Below, in pieces: positions 7,914 through 16,806 of a stretch of 31,001 nt of DNA. Under the pieces are notes generated by a model, which was not told the DNA's origin, did no database searches, and saw nothing but the letters and a program-made list of their open reading frames with translations. A program made the position numbers and the translations under genes. The stretch is from an uncultured Campylobacter sp. (GTDB lineage: Bacteria; Campylobacterota; Campylobacteria; Campylobacterales; Campylobacteraceae): contig NZ_CALKTT010000091.1 in the NCBI RefSeq assembly GCF_937997535.1, positions 1 through 31,001 on the forward strand, read 5' to 3'. Numbering within the stretch: position 1 is the stretch's first letter; each line of letters opens with the position of its first letter.

Positions 7914-10900
7914 TTAGCGAGCGACTTTAAATTTAAGCGTTTGCAGATCGTAATTATTTACTCGCTCGTATTGCATATCCTCGATAGAGATCGCAGGAAG
8001 CGCGCACGAGCCAGCCATAATCACGTTTATCGGCGTGTAGATGACGCCGGTACTATTATAGCCCTCTTGCGGATCGTAGTAAAAATAACCGCTTTTCGGG
8101 AAGTGAAGTACTCGGTCGTACAGATACTCCGTATGCTCGATCGCTACGCTATCCACAAAGCCTTCCGGGCGAGCCTGTGCGGCCGAGCCCAGGCGCTCAT
8201 TTAACGCCTCAAAGCAGCTAGGCATCGCCTCGTCGATTGCGAAATTATACAGATAATGATTCGCTCGCCAGCTGATCTTAGAGTAAATTTTCTGCCCTAC
8301 TTTGAGTTTGTTTAGATCGACGATGTTGCCGCGAGCATCGAGAAACTCGCGATAAATTTCAACCTTCTTATCTCGGTCGTTATCAAACGGTCTATTTATG
8401 CTAAGCGGATTGTGTTTGACCGCAGCGCTTTCATATCCAAATCCCAGCACCGTAAAAAACAGTTCGCCGTTGCCGTTCATAGGTGTAAATTCTATCGCGC
8501 CGTCTTTAACCGCAAGCTTGGTATCCAGCGGCGAATTGAAATTTTTTGTCTCGCCGTCGTATTTCAAAGCAAAGCTAATATCTTTTTTCGCGTCCTTAAA
8601 ATACGCATCAAAGCCGCGTATGACGCTCGCTCGCTCCTGCGTATTGTCCGCATCTTTTAGATTGCACACGAGCGCGATAGCCGCCTTGCTTGTGCTATCG
8701 TCTTTGATGCCCGCCTTGCCGAATGCGTAGAGCTTAAAGGCGGCGTCTCTTATGTCGCTGGCAAACGTCAAGCCCGCTCCGTCTTCGGCGTAATCATAAT
8801 CCATTTGGTTTATTTTTTCACGCATGAAGTTAAACTCGGTCGTCATATTGTGCTTTTTAAGTATCGCAGCCATAGCGATGCGAGCCATCGGCGAGTTGTC
8901 ATAAAGGCCGTTGTCGTAAATGAAATTTATCTCATCGTCATCCAGCTTGCCGTATTGATCTAGCACGAAATCCGCGTATATTCGAAGCGTCGCTTGATCT
9001 TCGTAGTCTGATTTTAAGGCGCTAAATATCAGCGATCTTTGCTTGTTGCTAAGGAATTTATAGCGCGTATCAAGCTCTAGTAAAACGTCGCTTGCGTAAA
9101 TTGAAGCGTAGTAATTAGTAACGCCGCTAGCACTCCAGTAGCCGAAATCACCGTTAGGTTTGAGGCGAGATAAAATTCTACTTGCATACTCGTTTACGCG
9201 GTTGGTTAAGGTTTTATTGGAGTCTTTGCGTGCGACATAATCAACCGCTACCATCTTTGAAGTAAGCTGCTCGGTGCAGCCGTAAGGATAGAGATATAGC
9301 TCGTCCGCTAGGCTAAAAGCATTAGGCGTAGCGCTGATGTGAGCATAAATTTCTTTATAGCTCGGATCGATTTTGAGCGTTACCGGCTTATCGCCGTAGC
9401 TTACGTGAAATAGCTTCGAGCGCGGAAACTGGCTAATTATGTCAAATTCTACATCATTGCTAAATTTTTGCCCGTTTGCGTCAAGATCAAATTTAATATT
9501 TGCATCCGCAATATCAAGTGCGCTCGCGGTGAAGCTTAGGTGCTTGAGCTCAAGCGGTTTAAGTGTGAAATTTGCCTCGCCGCCGCTTATAGCAACCGAA
9601 GGAGATGAGCTGATTTTCAAGACCGCCTTTTGCTCCTTATCGGTGGTGTTGATGAGCGTTAGCGGCACGGAAATTTCATCGCCTCGCACCATGTAGGTTA
9701 GATCGGCGGGCTTTATGATCACGTCGTCTCGAACCTTAGCTTCGACGTTTGCCGAGCCGATCGTAGCCGCCTCTCCGATAGCCATGGCGCTTAGTCGGAT
9801 CGTGGAGTTAAAATTTTTCGGCATCGCAAGCTCAAATTTCGCCTCGCCGTTCGCGTCCGCTTTTGCGATTAGCATTTTGATAAATTTTTTCTGCTTTTTG
9901 TTTTCGACCGGGCTTAAATTTCGTTTAGCCTTCGCCATCACGCCGTCGCCACCGAAGCTTAGCTCTTTAGCAGTAGTTTGATACACGCTAAGATCGTCGT
10001 AAATGTCAAAGTATCGCAGCGCAAAATACGCACTAACGTCAAACGCCTTAAATGCATCAAGCTCCTCTTGTGAGACGATATCTAAAATTCCAAGATCGAC
10101 TGCGTAGAGTATGACTTTGGAATTTGGCTCGCTTTTTACGCTGATCTGCGCGTTTTGCCCGTTTTTGTAGCTTTTCTCGGCTAGGATTTGCACGTTAGCC
10201 TTGTGTGAGCTCGCATCTAGCGCCACCGGCACGTTTGCATAGGCTCTAAGCGGCATCGCAGCGGGTGTCGCGGCGCGCGCGATTACAGCGTTGATGTGTC
10301 CGCCGACGAAATTCTCCGGCACACTAAGCTCAAATTCCGCGCTACCGCCTTTTATGGATAGAATTTTATAGTCGTAAACCTGCTCTCCTACGAGCGAGAT
10401 ATTTAGCACGCCGCTTTCTACCGGCGAATTGATGACGCCTTTAATTTTATCTCCAGCTTTAACCTTGTCGCTTGCGAGTTTGATTTTAGCGCTTTGAACG
10501 TCTTTAGCGTTTACCCGTCCATAATATCCCCAGCCGCTTACATCCACGCGCACGCCAGCACTCGCGCCGCTTGAATAATCGTTTGCGACGATTAGATAAT
10601 TGCCGCCGTTTTGGAATTTATACTCAAACTCGCGCGCATCGGTGCTAATGGCGCTTACGAGATTAAAGCTTTCTTGCTCGACGTATCTGTTACCGTCATA
10701 AACGTAAGTAAAATCGTCTCGGTAAATTTCAACGTCGATCTTGCCTTTGACGTCGGTTTTAGTTTTGGAATCTAGTAGCGCAAAGCCGAATTTTACGCTA
10801 TCGCCGCTTGAAATAAAATCCTTGCTCGCGCGAATTCCTACGATACGATCATAAGGCAGATAGCTTAGGTTGCGATATGCACTTACGTTTTTACCCTCCT

Positions 10901-13079
10901 CGGTTACGCTGAAATTTAGTAGAATATTTATGGCGTTAGAGACATTTAGATCAGCTGCTGCCGGCGAGAGTGCAAGCTCCTTTTTACCGGCGGAGCTTAG
11001 TGTAAATTCCGCCCTGCGAAGCTGCGTAGCGCCCTTTTTCTTTAAGCGATCGTTTAGAAACGAAAAGCCCTCGTAGCCTTTAATTTTTAGCTCTTTTTCA
11101 TAGGCGTTTGCTTCCAGCGAGCCTTTCAAATCTCCGGCCGGCGCGCCTGCAAGATAGTTTGAGCTTAGCTTTAAAGTTATGATCTCATCTGCGCCGTATT
11201 CATCTTTGGCAGTGAGAATTTCATTTTTAATGCGGTTTGGGACGAAATTTTCTACGCTGAAGCTTTTAGAAGCGATGATTTTGTCCTCATAGATGAGATC
11301 TAGGCGGTAAGTGCCGCTTTTCTCGCCCATGAGCTCGTCTATTTTAACGCTGCCGAACTCATCGGTGTTTTGCGCGCGCGTGATGACCACAGTGCCGCTA
11401 GGATCGTAAATTTTAAATTTAATCGGCGTATTTTTTAAAGAGCTAAAATCGCGATTTTTCATCACGATCGTGCCTAAAAGCCGCTCATTCGGGCTTATCA
11501 GCTCGCTTGCGAGATAAACGAACGGACGCTTTGCAGTAATCGTTTTCTCTACGCTTGCTACGGCGTTATTAAACAGCACGAACGCATGCTCATCGCCTTT
11601 ACTAATCTCGATAGAGCGCGGATTTTTAGCTAAAATTTCCATATTTTCTAATCTTAAAATTCCATCTCCGTCCGTTTTATCCTCTACGATTAGCTCGTTT
11701 TTATCGCTGTAAATTTTAACCTTCGCTCTGCTTAGCTCCTCGCCATTACTAAGCCTAGAAGTATAAATTAGCGCGCCGCGCTCAAGCAGCACCACTTGAG
11801 CCGTAATGTCGCTAAGATAGGCTATGCGCGAAACCTCTTGCATCTTTTCGCCCACTTTGTAAAACGCCGTGATTTTATAAATTCCATCCTCGTAGCCTTT
11901 AAAATCCATCGCGATTTTATGCTCCGCGACGGCGTTTTTAGCGCCTCCTATATCGAAGCTCTTAACCGCGATCTCGCTAGCTAACCCACCTACACTATCT
12001 TCGTTGCTTTCAAAGTTTAAAAAATACCTAAAATTTTGCTCAGGAACTTTAGCAATCGAAATTTTAACCTCATTTACGTTTGAGCTTTTAAATGCCAGCG
12101 AAGCGGATTTTGGGATAAAATTTTTCTCGTCGCTAAAGGCTACAAAAGGCAGCCTGTCGCCCATTTTTACGCTTTGTTTTATCTCGTCGCGCAAGATATA
12201 TGAGCTATCTCCGAAGCCCTTTAGCAGCCTAATCTCGTAGCTTTTATTCGGCATAAACTCGTCACTTACTATATCTGCATAGTAGTAGCATGAAGGATCG
12301 TCGCTTTCGCCGCCCTCTTCATCTTCGTCATAATAATAATATCGCGGCTGAGTGAGGCTAAATTTACTCACACCCGCGATTCTTACGTATTTGGCGGACA
12401 GCTCGTCCATATAGTTAGGGAAACACACTCTAGCTGCGAGTGAGCCGTCTTTTAGAGCCGCAGGGCGGATCTGCACGCCGCTTAAATTTGAAGCGTTAAT
12501 GCTATCATTAAAAGGCTCCTCGTCCGTGCGCAGCTCCACTGGATTTTGCAGCTTTGCGCCTGCTTTTGAGGTGAGGGATTCTATTTGCAATACGACGTTT
12601 TGCGCCTTAGGATCGAAGCTGAATAAAAAATTCCGATCATCGTGCGAGCTAAGCTCGTAGGATATGTCGTTTTGGGCTAAATTCTGCGCGCGATAAATTC
12701 TAGTCGCTTGCTGTAGCGCGTCCTTGCTAACCGCATCGTTAAATTTGATTGCCACTAACCCCGGACGCAGAAGCGCGATATGCTCGGTGCTAAAAGGCTC
12801 TGTCTCGAACTCAAAGCGCACCCCGCGCGCCTCGCACGAATAATTAACCCCGGCGCTAAGCATCGGCTTTGGATAAAGCCTGATTGAGCTCTCGCTCACG
12901 CTTTCGTAGGTGCCCGTGATTTTGGGAGTGCATTTTAAGATCTGCTTTTGCGTGACACTAAATCCACTGCCGTCCACCCCGCTAATCTCGTAAGCCCCGC
13001 TAGCGTATTTGATCTCTACGCCCGCGGCAAAGCTAGCCAAAGCGCAAAATAGCGCTGCGCTTAGTAGTTTTGTCTTCAT
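7914..13079 (-). CDS. Bacterial alpha-2-macroglobulin with thioester motif
   Basis: The start is the ATG at 13079, 5 nt after AAAGGA, giving 1721 residues, the usual size for bacterial alpha-2-macroglobulins. Residues 1-20 are a Sec signal peptide (MKTKLLSAALFCALASFAAG). No cysteine follows the cleavage site, so unlike E. coli YfhM it does not look like a lipoprotein and should be soluble in the periplasm. The macroglobulin beta-domains fill the first two thirds; the A2M-family segment (YMVRGDEISVPLTLINTTD) falls near residue 1130. The thioester motif CTEQ (in YPYGCTEQL) has C1268 and Q1271, so covalent trapping of attacking proteases is possible. It begins 47 bp after the pbpC stop and is very likely in its operon, the classic pairing in which protease defence is linked to wall repair. 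Confidence 0.95.
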   Translation of the reverse strand: MKTKLLSAALFCALASFAAGVEIKYASGAYEISGVDGSGFSVTQKQILKCTPKITGTYESVSESSIRLYPKPMLSAGVNYSCEARGVRFEFETEPFSTEHIALLRPGLVAIKFNDAVSKDALQQATRIYRAQNLAQNDISYELSSHDDRNFLFSFDPKAQNVVLQIESLTSKAGAKLQNPVELRTDEEPFNDSINASNLSGVQIRPAALKDGSLAARVCFPNYMDELSAKYVRIAGVSKFSLTQPRYYYYDEDEEGGESDDPSCYYYADIVSDEFMPNKSYEIRLLKGFGDSSYILRDEIKQSVKMGDRLPFVAFSDEKNFIPKSASLAFKSSNVNEVKISIAKVPEQNFRYFLNFESNEDSVGGLASEIAVKSFDIGGAKNAVAEHKIAMDFKGYEDGIYKITAFYKVGEKMQEVSRIAYLSDITAQVVLLERGALIYTSRLSNGEELSRAKVKIYSDKNELIVEDKTDGDGILRLENMEILAKNPRSIEISKGDEHAFVLFNNAVASVEKTITAKRPFVYLASELISPNERLLGTIVMKNRDFSSLKNTPIKFKIYDPSGTVVITRAQNTDEFGSVKIDELMGEKSGTYRLDLIYEDKIIASKSFSVENFVPNRIKNEILTAKDEYGADEIITLKLSSNYLAGAPAGDLKGSLEANAYEKELKIKGYEGFSFLNDRLKKKGATQLRRAEFTLSSAGKKELALSPAAADLNVSNAINILLNFSVTEEGKNVSAYRNLSYLPYDRIVGIRASKDFISSGDSVKFGFALLDSKTKTDVKGKIDVEIYRDDFTYVYDGNRYVEQESFNLVSAISTDAREFEYKFQNGGNYLIVANDYSSGASAGVRVDVSGWGYYGRVNAKDVQSAKIKLASDKVKAGDKIKGVINSPVESGVLNISLVGEQVYDYKILSIKGGSAEFELSVPENFVGGHINAVIARAATPAAMPLRAYANVPVALDASSHKANVQILAEKSYKNGQNAQISVKSEPNSKVILYAVDLGILDIVSQEELDAFKAFDVSAYFALRYFDIYDDLSVYQTTAKELSFGGDGVMAKAKRNLSPVENKKQKKFIKMLIAKADANGEAKFELAMPKNFNSTIRLSAMAIGEAATIGSANVEAKVRDDVIIKPADLTYMVRGDEISVPLTLINTTDKEQKAVLKISSSPSVAISGGEANFTLKPLELKHLSFTASALDIADANIKFDLDANGQKFSNDVEFDIISQFPRSKLFHVSYGDKPVTLKIDPSYKEIYAHISATPNAFSLADELYLYPYGCTEQLTSKMVAVDYVARKDSNKTLTNRVNEYASRILSRLKPNGDFGYWSASGVTNYYASIYASDVLLELDTRYKFLSNKQRSLIFSALKSDYEDQATLRIYADFVLDQYGKLDDDEINFIYDNGLYDNSPMARIAMAAILKKHNMTTEFNFMREKINQMDYDYAEDGAGLTFASDIRDAAFKLYAFGKAGIKDDSTSKAAIALVCNLKDADNTQERASVIRGFDAYFKDAKKDISFALKYDGETKNFNSPLDTKLAVKDGAIEFTPMNGNGELFFTVLGFGYESAAVKHNPLSINRPFDNDRDKKVEIYREFLDARGNIVDLNKLKVGQKIYSKISWRANHYLYNFAIDEAMPSCFEALNERLGSAAQARPEGFVDSVAIEHTEYLYDRVLHFPKSGYFYYDPQEGYNSTGVIYTPINVIMAGSCALPAISIEDMQYERVNNYDLQTLKFKVAR

Positions 13080-13126
13080 AAAATTCCTTTGCAAAAATTT
13101 TACGAAATTATATACAAATTAACCTT

Positions 13127-16100
13127 TTATTTTCTTTCATTTACTCTAAAATTTGCTTTAGCGAAATTTGCATTTTCGTCCAAGCAGCCAAGCTCAAAAT
13201 CCCCTGCGCCGAGGTTAAGCGTAAAAGCCTCGCCGTTAGTGCGCGCAAAATATTCTCCCGTTTTAACTTTAGAATTTGCAGGCGCTAGGCTTTGCGTGGT
13301 GAAATCTAGTGCCGTGAAATTTTGCTGCGAGGAATTTTGATCCGCGAAATTTTTCGCTGTGAAATTTTGCGCCTCCGAATTTTGCTCTGTAGAATTTTGC
13401 AAGATAGAATTTTGCAAGATAGAATTTTGCGACGCCAAATTCTGTGTGGCTGGATTTTTAGTTATAAAATTCCATTCTACAGAATTTTGCTTAGTAAGAT
13501 TTTGTGATTTTACATTCTGTAACGCTAAATTTTGTCGCATAGAATTTTGTGCTGTAGAATTCTGTTCTACAAAATTTTTCTGTACTAAATTTTGCTTTAA
13601 ATTATCTTGCTGCGCCGCGCTAGAATGCTTGAAATCCAAATCCGCGGAATTCTCCCCCGTAAACGCAGTGGAATTTAGCGCTATAAACTCTCGCGAACCG
13701 CCGCTTAGTCTGATATATACCCGCTCGCCGAAAACCGCCGTGCACTGCACTTTAAGCCGCAAAAAGCCGTCCGCGCCGGTCTCGTAGGTTTTGGCGTTGA
13801 TATCGTTTAGTACGGGCTTTACGGCGGCAAATTTAGCCGCGCACCTTCCTGCGCGTACCTTTTGCGGATCGACCAGCCCGTGTTTTAACAGATAAAAAAG
13901 CTCGCTCGTGCCGTAAATTTCGCACTCCTCGTTGGGCTCAACTCCATCGATCGTAAGATCCTCGGTGCTTTGCGCGCACTCCTTTTCGCGGTACGCGTCG
14001 GTGCATACCCGCCGCAAGCTCACGCCCGCGGGGCGCGCAAACTCCACCTCGCCTAGCATGCCCGATTTATCGAGGAAGGCAAACATATTAAACGCCACTT
14101 TTGCGGCACTCACGCCGCCGCTAAGATCCCTAGTCTTGGAGCCGTCGAAATTTCCCAGCCAGACGCCGAGGGTAAATTTAGGCGTCAGAGCGACAGTGTA
14201 GAGATCACGCGCATCGGCGCTCGTGCCAGTTTTAAACATCAGAGGCGGCGCGTTTAGGGTATTTTGCCACACCGAGCCGAGGTAGGAGCGCGGCGCGTTT
14301 CTTAGCATCTGCGTTACGATGTAAGCGCTCTGCGGAGTTAAAATTTTAGCATCGTCGCCGATCTTTACGCCCGCTATTTCGAGCTTTTGTAGCTTTCCGC
14401 CGTTTGCAAACGCGCTGTAAAGGCAAGTAAGATCCATTAGACTCATTGAAATACTTCCCAGAGCGATACCTGCGCCGTAATAATCCTTGCTAAACTCCGC
14501 CAGATGCACGTTTGATAGCATTTCATACAGCCCGTCGTCACCAAGCATCAAATTTAGCTTCACCGCGGGGATATTTAGGCTAAGGCTTAGCGCGTCCGTA
14601 GCACTCACCGCGCCCAAAAACCCCTGGTTGTAGTTGTGCGGCACATAGCCCGCGAAGGTTATCGGCGCGTCGATCAGCTTCTTTGAAGGGGTGATGAGCC
14701 CGTGCTCAAGGGCTTTAGCGTAGATGAAGGGCTTGAGCGTCGAGCCTACGTTTTTTTGCGAGCGCACGCCGTCGTTTTGCCCTTCATTGGCACTAAAATC
14801 GTGGCTGCCGACATAGGCGATCACGCTCATGCTTTCGTTGTCGATCAGCACCGCAGCGCCGTTTCTAACGCCCTTATCGCGCAGGGAAAGGATCTCGCTT
14901 TTCAAAAAGCCCTCAAGCGCGATCTGGGTTTTTAGATCCAAGCTCGAATAAATTTTACCCTCGCTTAGGCGCGCAAACTCCTGTGCTTGCGCGGTTTGCT
15001 CCTTGGGCTGCGCGCCCCTTTTAAAATTTGCGGAATTTTCCTGCGTCTTGGCGTTTAGATCGGAATTTATTTGCGCCTTAGTGTCCGAAGCGAAATTTGC
15101 CCGCAATTTGGCGCCTGAAATGGAACTTGTCTGTATTTTGGCGCCCGGAGTAGAATCTGTCTGAGCACTAGCGTCCGAAACGGAATTTGCCTGTTCACTA
15201 AAATTTGCGCTCGACCGCTCGCTAGAGTTTGCATCTGCCTGCGGATTTTGCGGCGGATGCGCAGCATCTTGCCGACTATTTAAATTTAGATTTTGCGGAT
15301 TTTGCGAGTTTTGATACGGATGCGCGGTACCGACGACATTCTGCCGCTTGTTTAAATTTATATCCGCACTCGGATTTTGCGGCGAATACTCAGTTTGCCC
15401 TTTATCCGAATCCGTATCCGCGCTAAAATTCTGCGGCAAACGCACAGCGCCTCGTTGCTCGTTTAAATTTAGACTTTGCGACGGGCGGGCGGCATTAATT
15501 AAATCTCGCCGCTCATCTAAATTTGCGCTCCTTCGTTCATTTAGTTTTACGCTTTCCGCTTCATTCGGTTTTACGCCTGCTTGCAATTCTACGCCTTCGC
15601 GCTCTTTTAAATTTAGGCTCGTTCGTTCGCTAAAATTTAAACTCTTTGGCGCATCTGTTTTAAAATCCGCCTCTTTGGAATTCATTTCTTTCGAATCCGC
15701 TCTCGCCTGCGCGTTTGCGGCATTTAATAAATTTGGCTCGCCCCTTGTTGCAGCCGTAAAGCTTGATTCGGCACTCGCCGCGTCCGAAAAATTTGACTCT
15801 GCTATCGCTGCGGCTCGGCGTGTAGACGAGTTTGCTTGCCCTGTCGTCGCGCCAGGCGTGCCGCCCTGCTCTAAATTTTGAGTGAAATTTACGTCATCTT
15901 TGGCGATGAAATTCTGCATTTTATAATTGTTAAACGCTAACAGCGCGTAATGCGGCGCGTAATTAGGCGCTGCGTAGCGTCTGGGCGAAAACGGCTCTGC
16001 GAGGGCGCGCTCATACTCGCTCTGCGAGATCACGCCGCCCTCTCGCAGCTGCGAAATTAGGCGGTTTTTAAGCGCGTTGATATTTGATTTGCGGTCTAGG

Positions 16101-16738
16101 CGGTTTTTGTTCGGGTTTTTCGGGATCACGCTAAGAAGTGCGATTTGAGCGTTGCTAAGCTCGCGCATATCCTTTTTGAAGTAAAAATACGCCGCGGTTT
16201 TGACACCCTCGATATTACCGCCGTATGGGGCGAGGTTGAAATACATTCCTAAAATTTCATCCTTGCTGAAGTGCCACTCCAGCTGAAAGGCGTTAAAAAT
16301 TTCGATGATTTTATTCTTGTAGCTGCGCTGTTTGGGGCGCATCATACGCGCAACCTGCATCGTAATCGTCGAGGCTCCGACGCGCTCGACGTTGCCCTCG
16401 CTTTTTTTAGTAAAATTTTGCGTAAAATTATACGTAGCCGCGCGCAGAATCGAGGCTGGATTGACGCCGAAATGGTAGTAAAAATAGCGATCTTCAAAGT
16501 AGATCGCGCTTTGTTTCAGCCGCGGCGGTATCTCGTCCGCGCTCGCGTAGAAGCGCCAAATTTGATCGTCGCTGATCTGCATATTTAAAATTTCGCCGTT
16601 TCGGTCGTATAAAATTCTACTCTTCTGCTTGTTTAGCATATCCAAATTTAGCGGATAAAGCGCGTCTAGGATCAAAAACAGAGCGAATGCAAATGCGCAA
16701 AATAGCGTGATTTTTAACGTAAATTTTAGAAATTTCAT
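13127..16738 (-). CDS. pbpC: Bifunctional penicillin-binding protein PbpC (PBP1C) with large repeat insertions
   Basis: This 1203-residue protein is far longer than a typical PbpC (about 770-800). The parts in order are: a membrane anchor at 5-25; a glycosyltransferase-51 domain at about 40-280 with E82 in YFEDRYFYYHFGV and GASTITMQVAR at 121-131; a low-complexity insert at about 285-590; a transpeptidase domain with S666 in GSTLKPF and K836 in KTGTS; and a C-terminal BiPBP_C-like domain split by a 110-residue pentapeptide repeat (1047-1156). The catalytic motifs are intact. PBP1C polymerises and cross-links peptidoglycan and is normally paired with an alpha-2-macroglobulin, as here. The ATG at 16738 lacks a clear ribosome binding site, and a TATAAT lies 7 bp before it, so the mRNA may be leaderless. 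Confidence 0.93.
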   Translation of the reverse strand: MKFLKFTLKITLFCAFAFALFLILDALYPLNLDMLNKQKSRILYDRNGEILNMQISDDQIWRFYASADEIPPRLKQSAIYFEDRYFYYHFGVNPASILRAATYNFTQNFTKKSEGNVERVGASTITMQVARMMRPKQRSYKNKIIEIFNAFQLEWHFSKDEILGMYFNLAPYGGNIEGVKTAAYFYFKKDMRELSNAQIALLSVIPKNPNKNRLDRKSNINALKNRLISQLREGGVISQSEYERALAEPFSPRRYAAPNYAPHYALLAFNNYKMQNFIAKDDVNFTQNLEQGGTPGATTGQANSSTRRAAAIAESNFSDAASAESSFTAATRGEPNLLNAANAQARADSKEMNSKEADFKTDAPKSLNFSERTSLNLKEREGVELQAGVKPNEAESVKLNERRSANLDERRDLINAARPSQSLNLNEQRGAVRLPQNFSADTDSDKGQTEYSPQNPSADINLNKRQNVVGTAHPYQNSQNPQNLNLNSRQDAAHPPQNPQADANSSERSSANFSEQANSVSDASAQTDSTPGAKIQTSSISGAKLRANFASDTKAQINSDLNAKTQENSANFKRGAQPKEQTAQAQEFARLSEGKIYSSLDLKTQIALEGFLKSEILSLRDKGVRNGAAVLIDNESMSVIAYVGSHDFSANEGQNDGVRSQKNVGSTLKPFIYAKALEHGLITPSKKLIDAPITFAGYVPHNYNQGFLGAVSATDALSLSLNIPAVKLNLMLGDDGLYEMLSNVHLAEFSKDYYGAGIALGSISMSLMDLTCLYSAFANGGKLQKLEIAGVKIGDDAKILTPQSAYIVTQMLRNAPRSYLGSVWQNTLNAPPLMFKTGTSADARDLYTVALTPKFTLGVWLGNFDGSKTRDLSGGVSAAKVAFNMFAFLDKSGMLGEVEFARPAGVSLRRVCTDAYREKECAQSTEDLTIDGVEPNEECEIYGTSELFYLLKHGLVDPQKVRAGRCAAKFAAVKPVLNDINAKTYETGADGFLRLKVQCTAVFGERVYIRLSGGSREFIALNSTAFTGENSADLDFKHSSAAQQDNLKQNLVQKNFVEQNSTAQNSMRQNLALQNVKSQNLTKQNSVEWNFITKNPATQNLASQNSILQNSILQNSTEQNSEAQNFTAKNFADQNSSQQNFTALDFTTQSLAPANSKVKTGEYFARTNGEAFTLNLGAGDFELGCLDENANFAKANFRVNERK
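13271..13600 (-). repeat. 15-bp tandem repeat array inside pbpC (22 units, encodes xxQN[S/L/F])
   Basis: The array spans 330 bp, which is 22 units of 15 bp, all in one frame. On the plus strand the core is GAATTTTGC plus six variable bases. Two adjacent units, 13401-13415 and 13416-13430, are identical (AAGATAGAATTTTGC). The minus-strand reading gives units such as LKQNL, VEQNS, TAQNS, ILQNS, ILQNS and TEQNS. The N is kept in nearly all units while positions 1 and 2 vary. The array interrupts the C-terminal domain of PbpC. Confidence 0.9.
14980..15890 (-). repeat. Low-complexity, repeat-rich insert between the two catalytic domains of PbpC
   Basis: About 300 codons here encode Asn/Ser/Ala/Gln/Arg-rich sequence with no domain character. 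There are sub-repeats, for example PQNPSADINLNKRQN and PQNPQADANSSER, and a roughly 10-residue period in GAKIQTSS, GAKLRANF, TKAQINS, AKTQENS (about 15045-15165). Relatives join the domains with a short linker. The frame stays open throughout. Confidence 0.75.
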
Positions 16739-16744
16739 CGCACA

Positions 16745-16750
16745 ATTATA
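16745..16750 (-). promoter_or_regulatory. pbpC: -10 element (TATAAT) for pbpC
   Basis: A consensus TATAAT on the minus strand ends 6 bases before the pbpC ATG. Standard spacing would put the transcription start at or next to 16738, the A of the ATG. Either pbpC has a leaderless mRNA or the element is not used. Confidence 0.45.
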
Positions 16751-16775
16751 TCAAAGAATTTTAATGATTTTAAGC

Positions 16776-16781
16776 TATAAT
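16776..16781 (+). promoter_or_regulatory. -10 element (TATAAT) for the uvrD-type helicase gene
   Basis: A perfect TATAAT is preceded by TTTTAAGC, close to the Campylobacter sigma-70 pattern. It overlaps an in-frame ATG at 16780, which therefore would not be in the transcript. This supports the TTG at 16807 as the true start. The predicted leader of about 20 nt holds AAAGGA. Confidence 0.6.
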
Positions 16782-16806
16782 GGCGCCTTTTTGCAAAGGA
16801 ATAATC

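Noticed and set aside
13359..13787. Plus-strand open frame of 142 codons with repeated EFC/KFC pentads, looking like a cysteine-rich repeat protein
   Set aside because: It is the exact antisense of the 15-bp repeat array in pbpC; the pattern follows from the repeat, and no ribosome binding site or conserved domain is present.
15348..15881. Plus-strand open frame of 177 codons opposite the pbpC insert
   Set aside because: It lies wholly antisense to an open, repeat-rich part of pbpC and has the composition expected from that; no domain is recognised.
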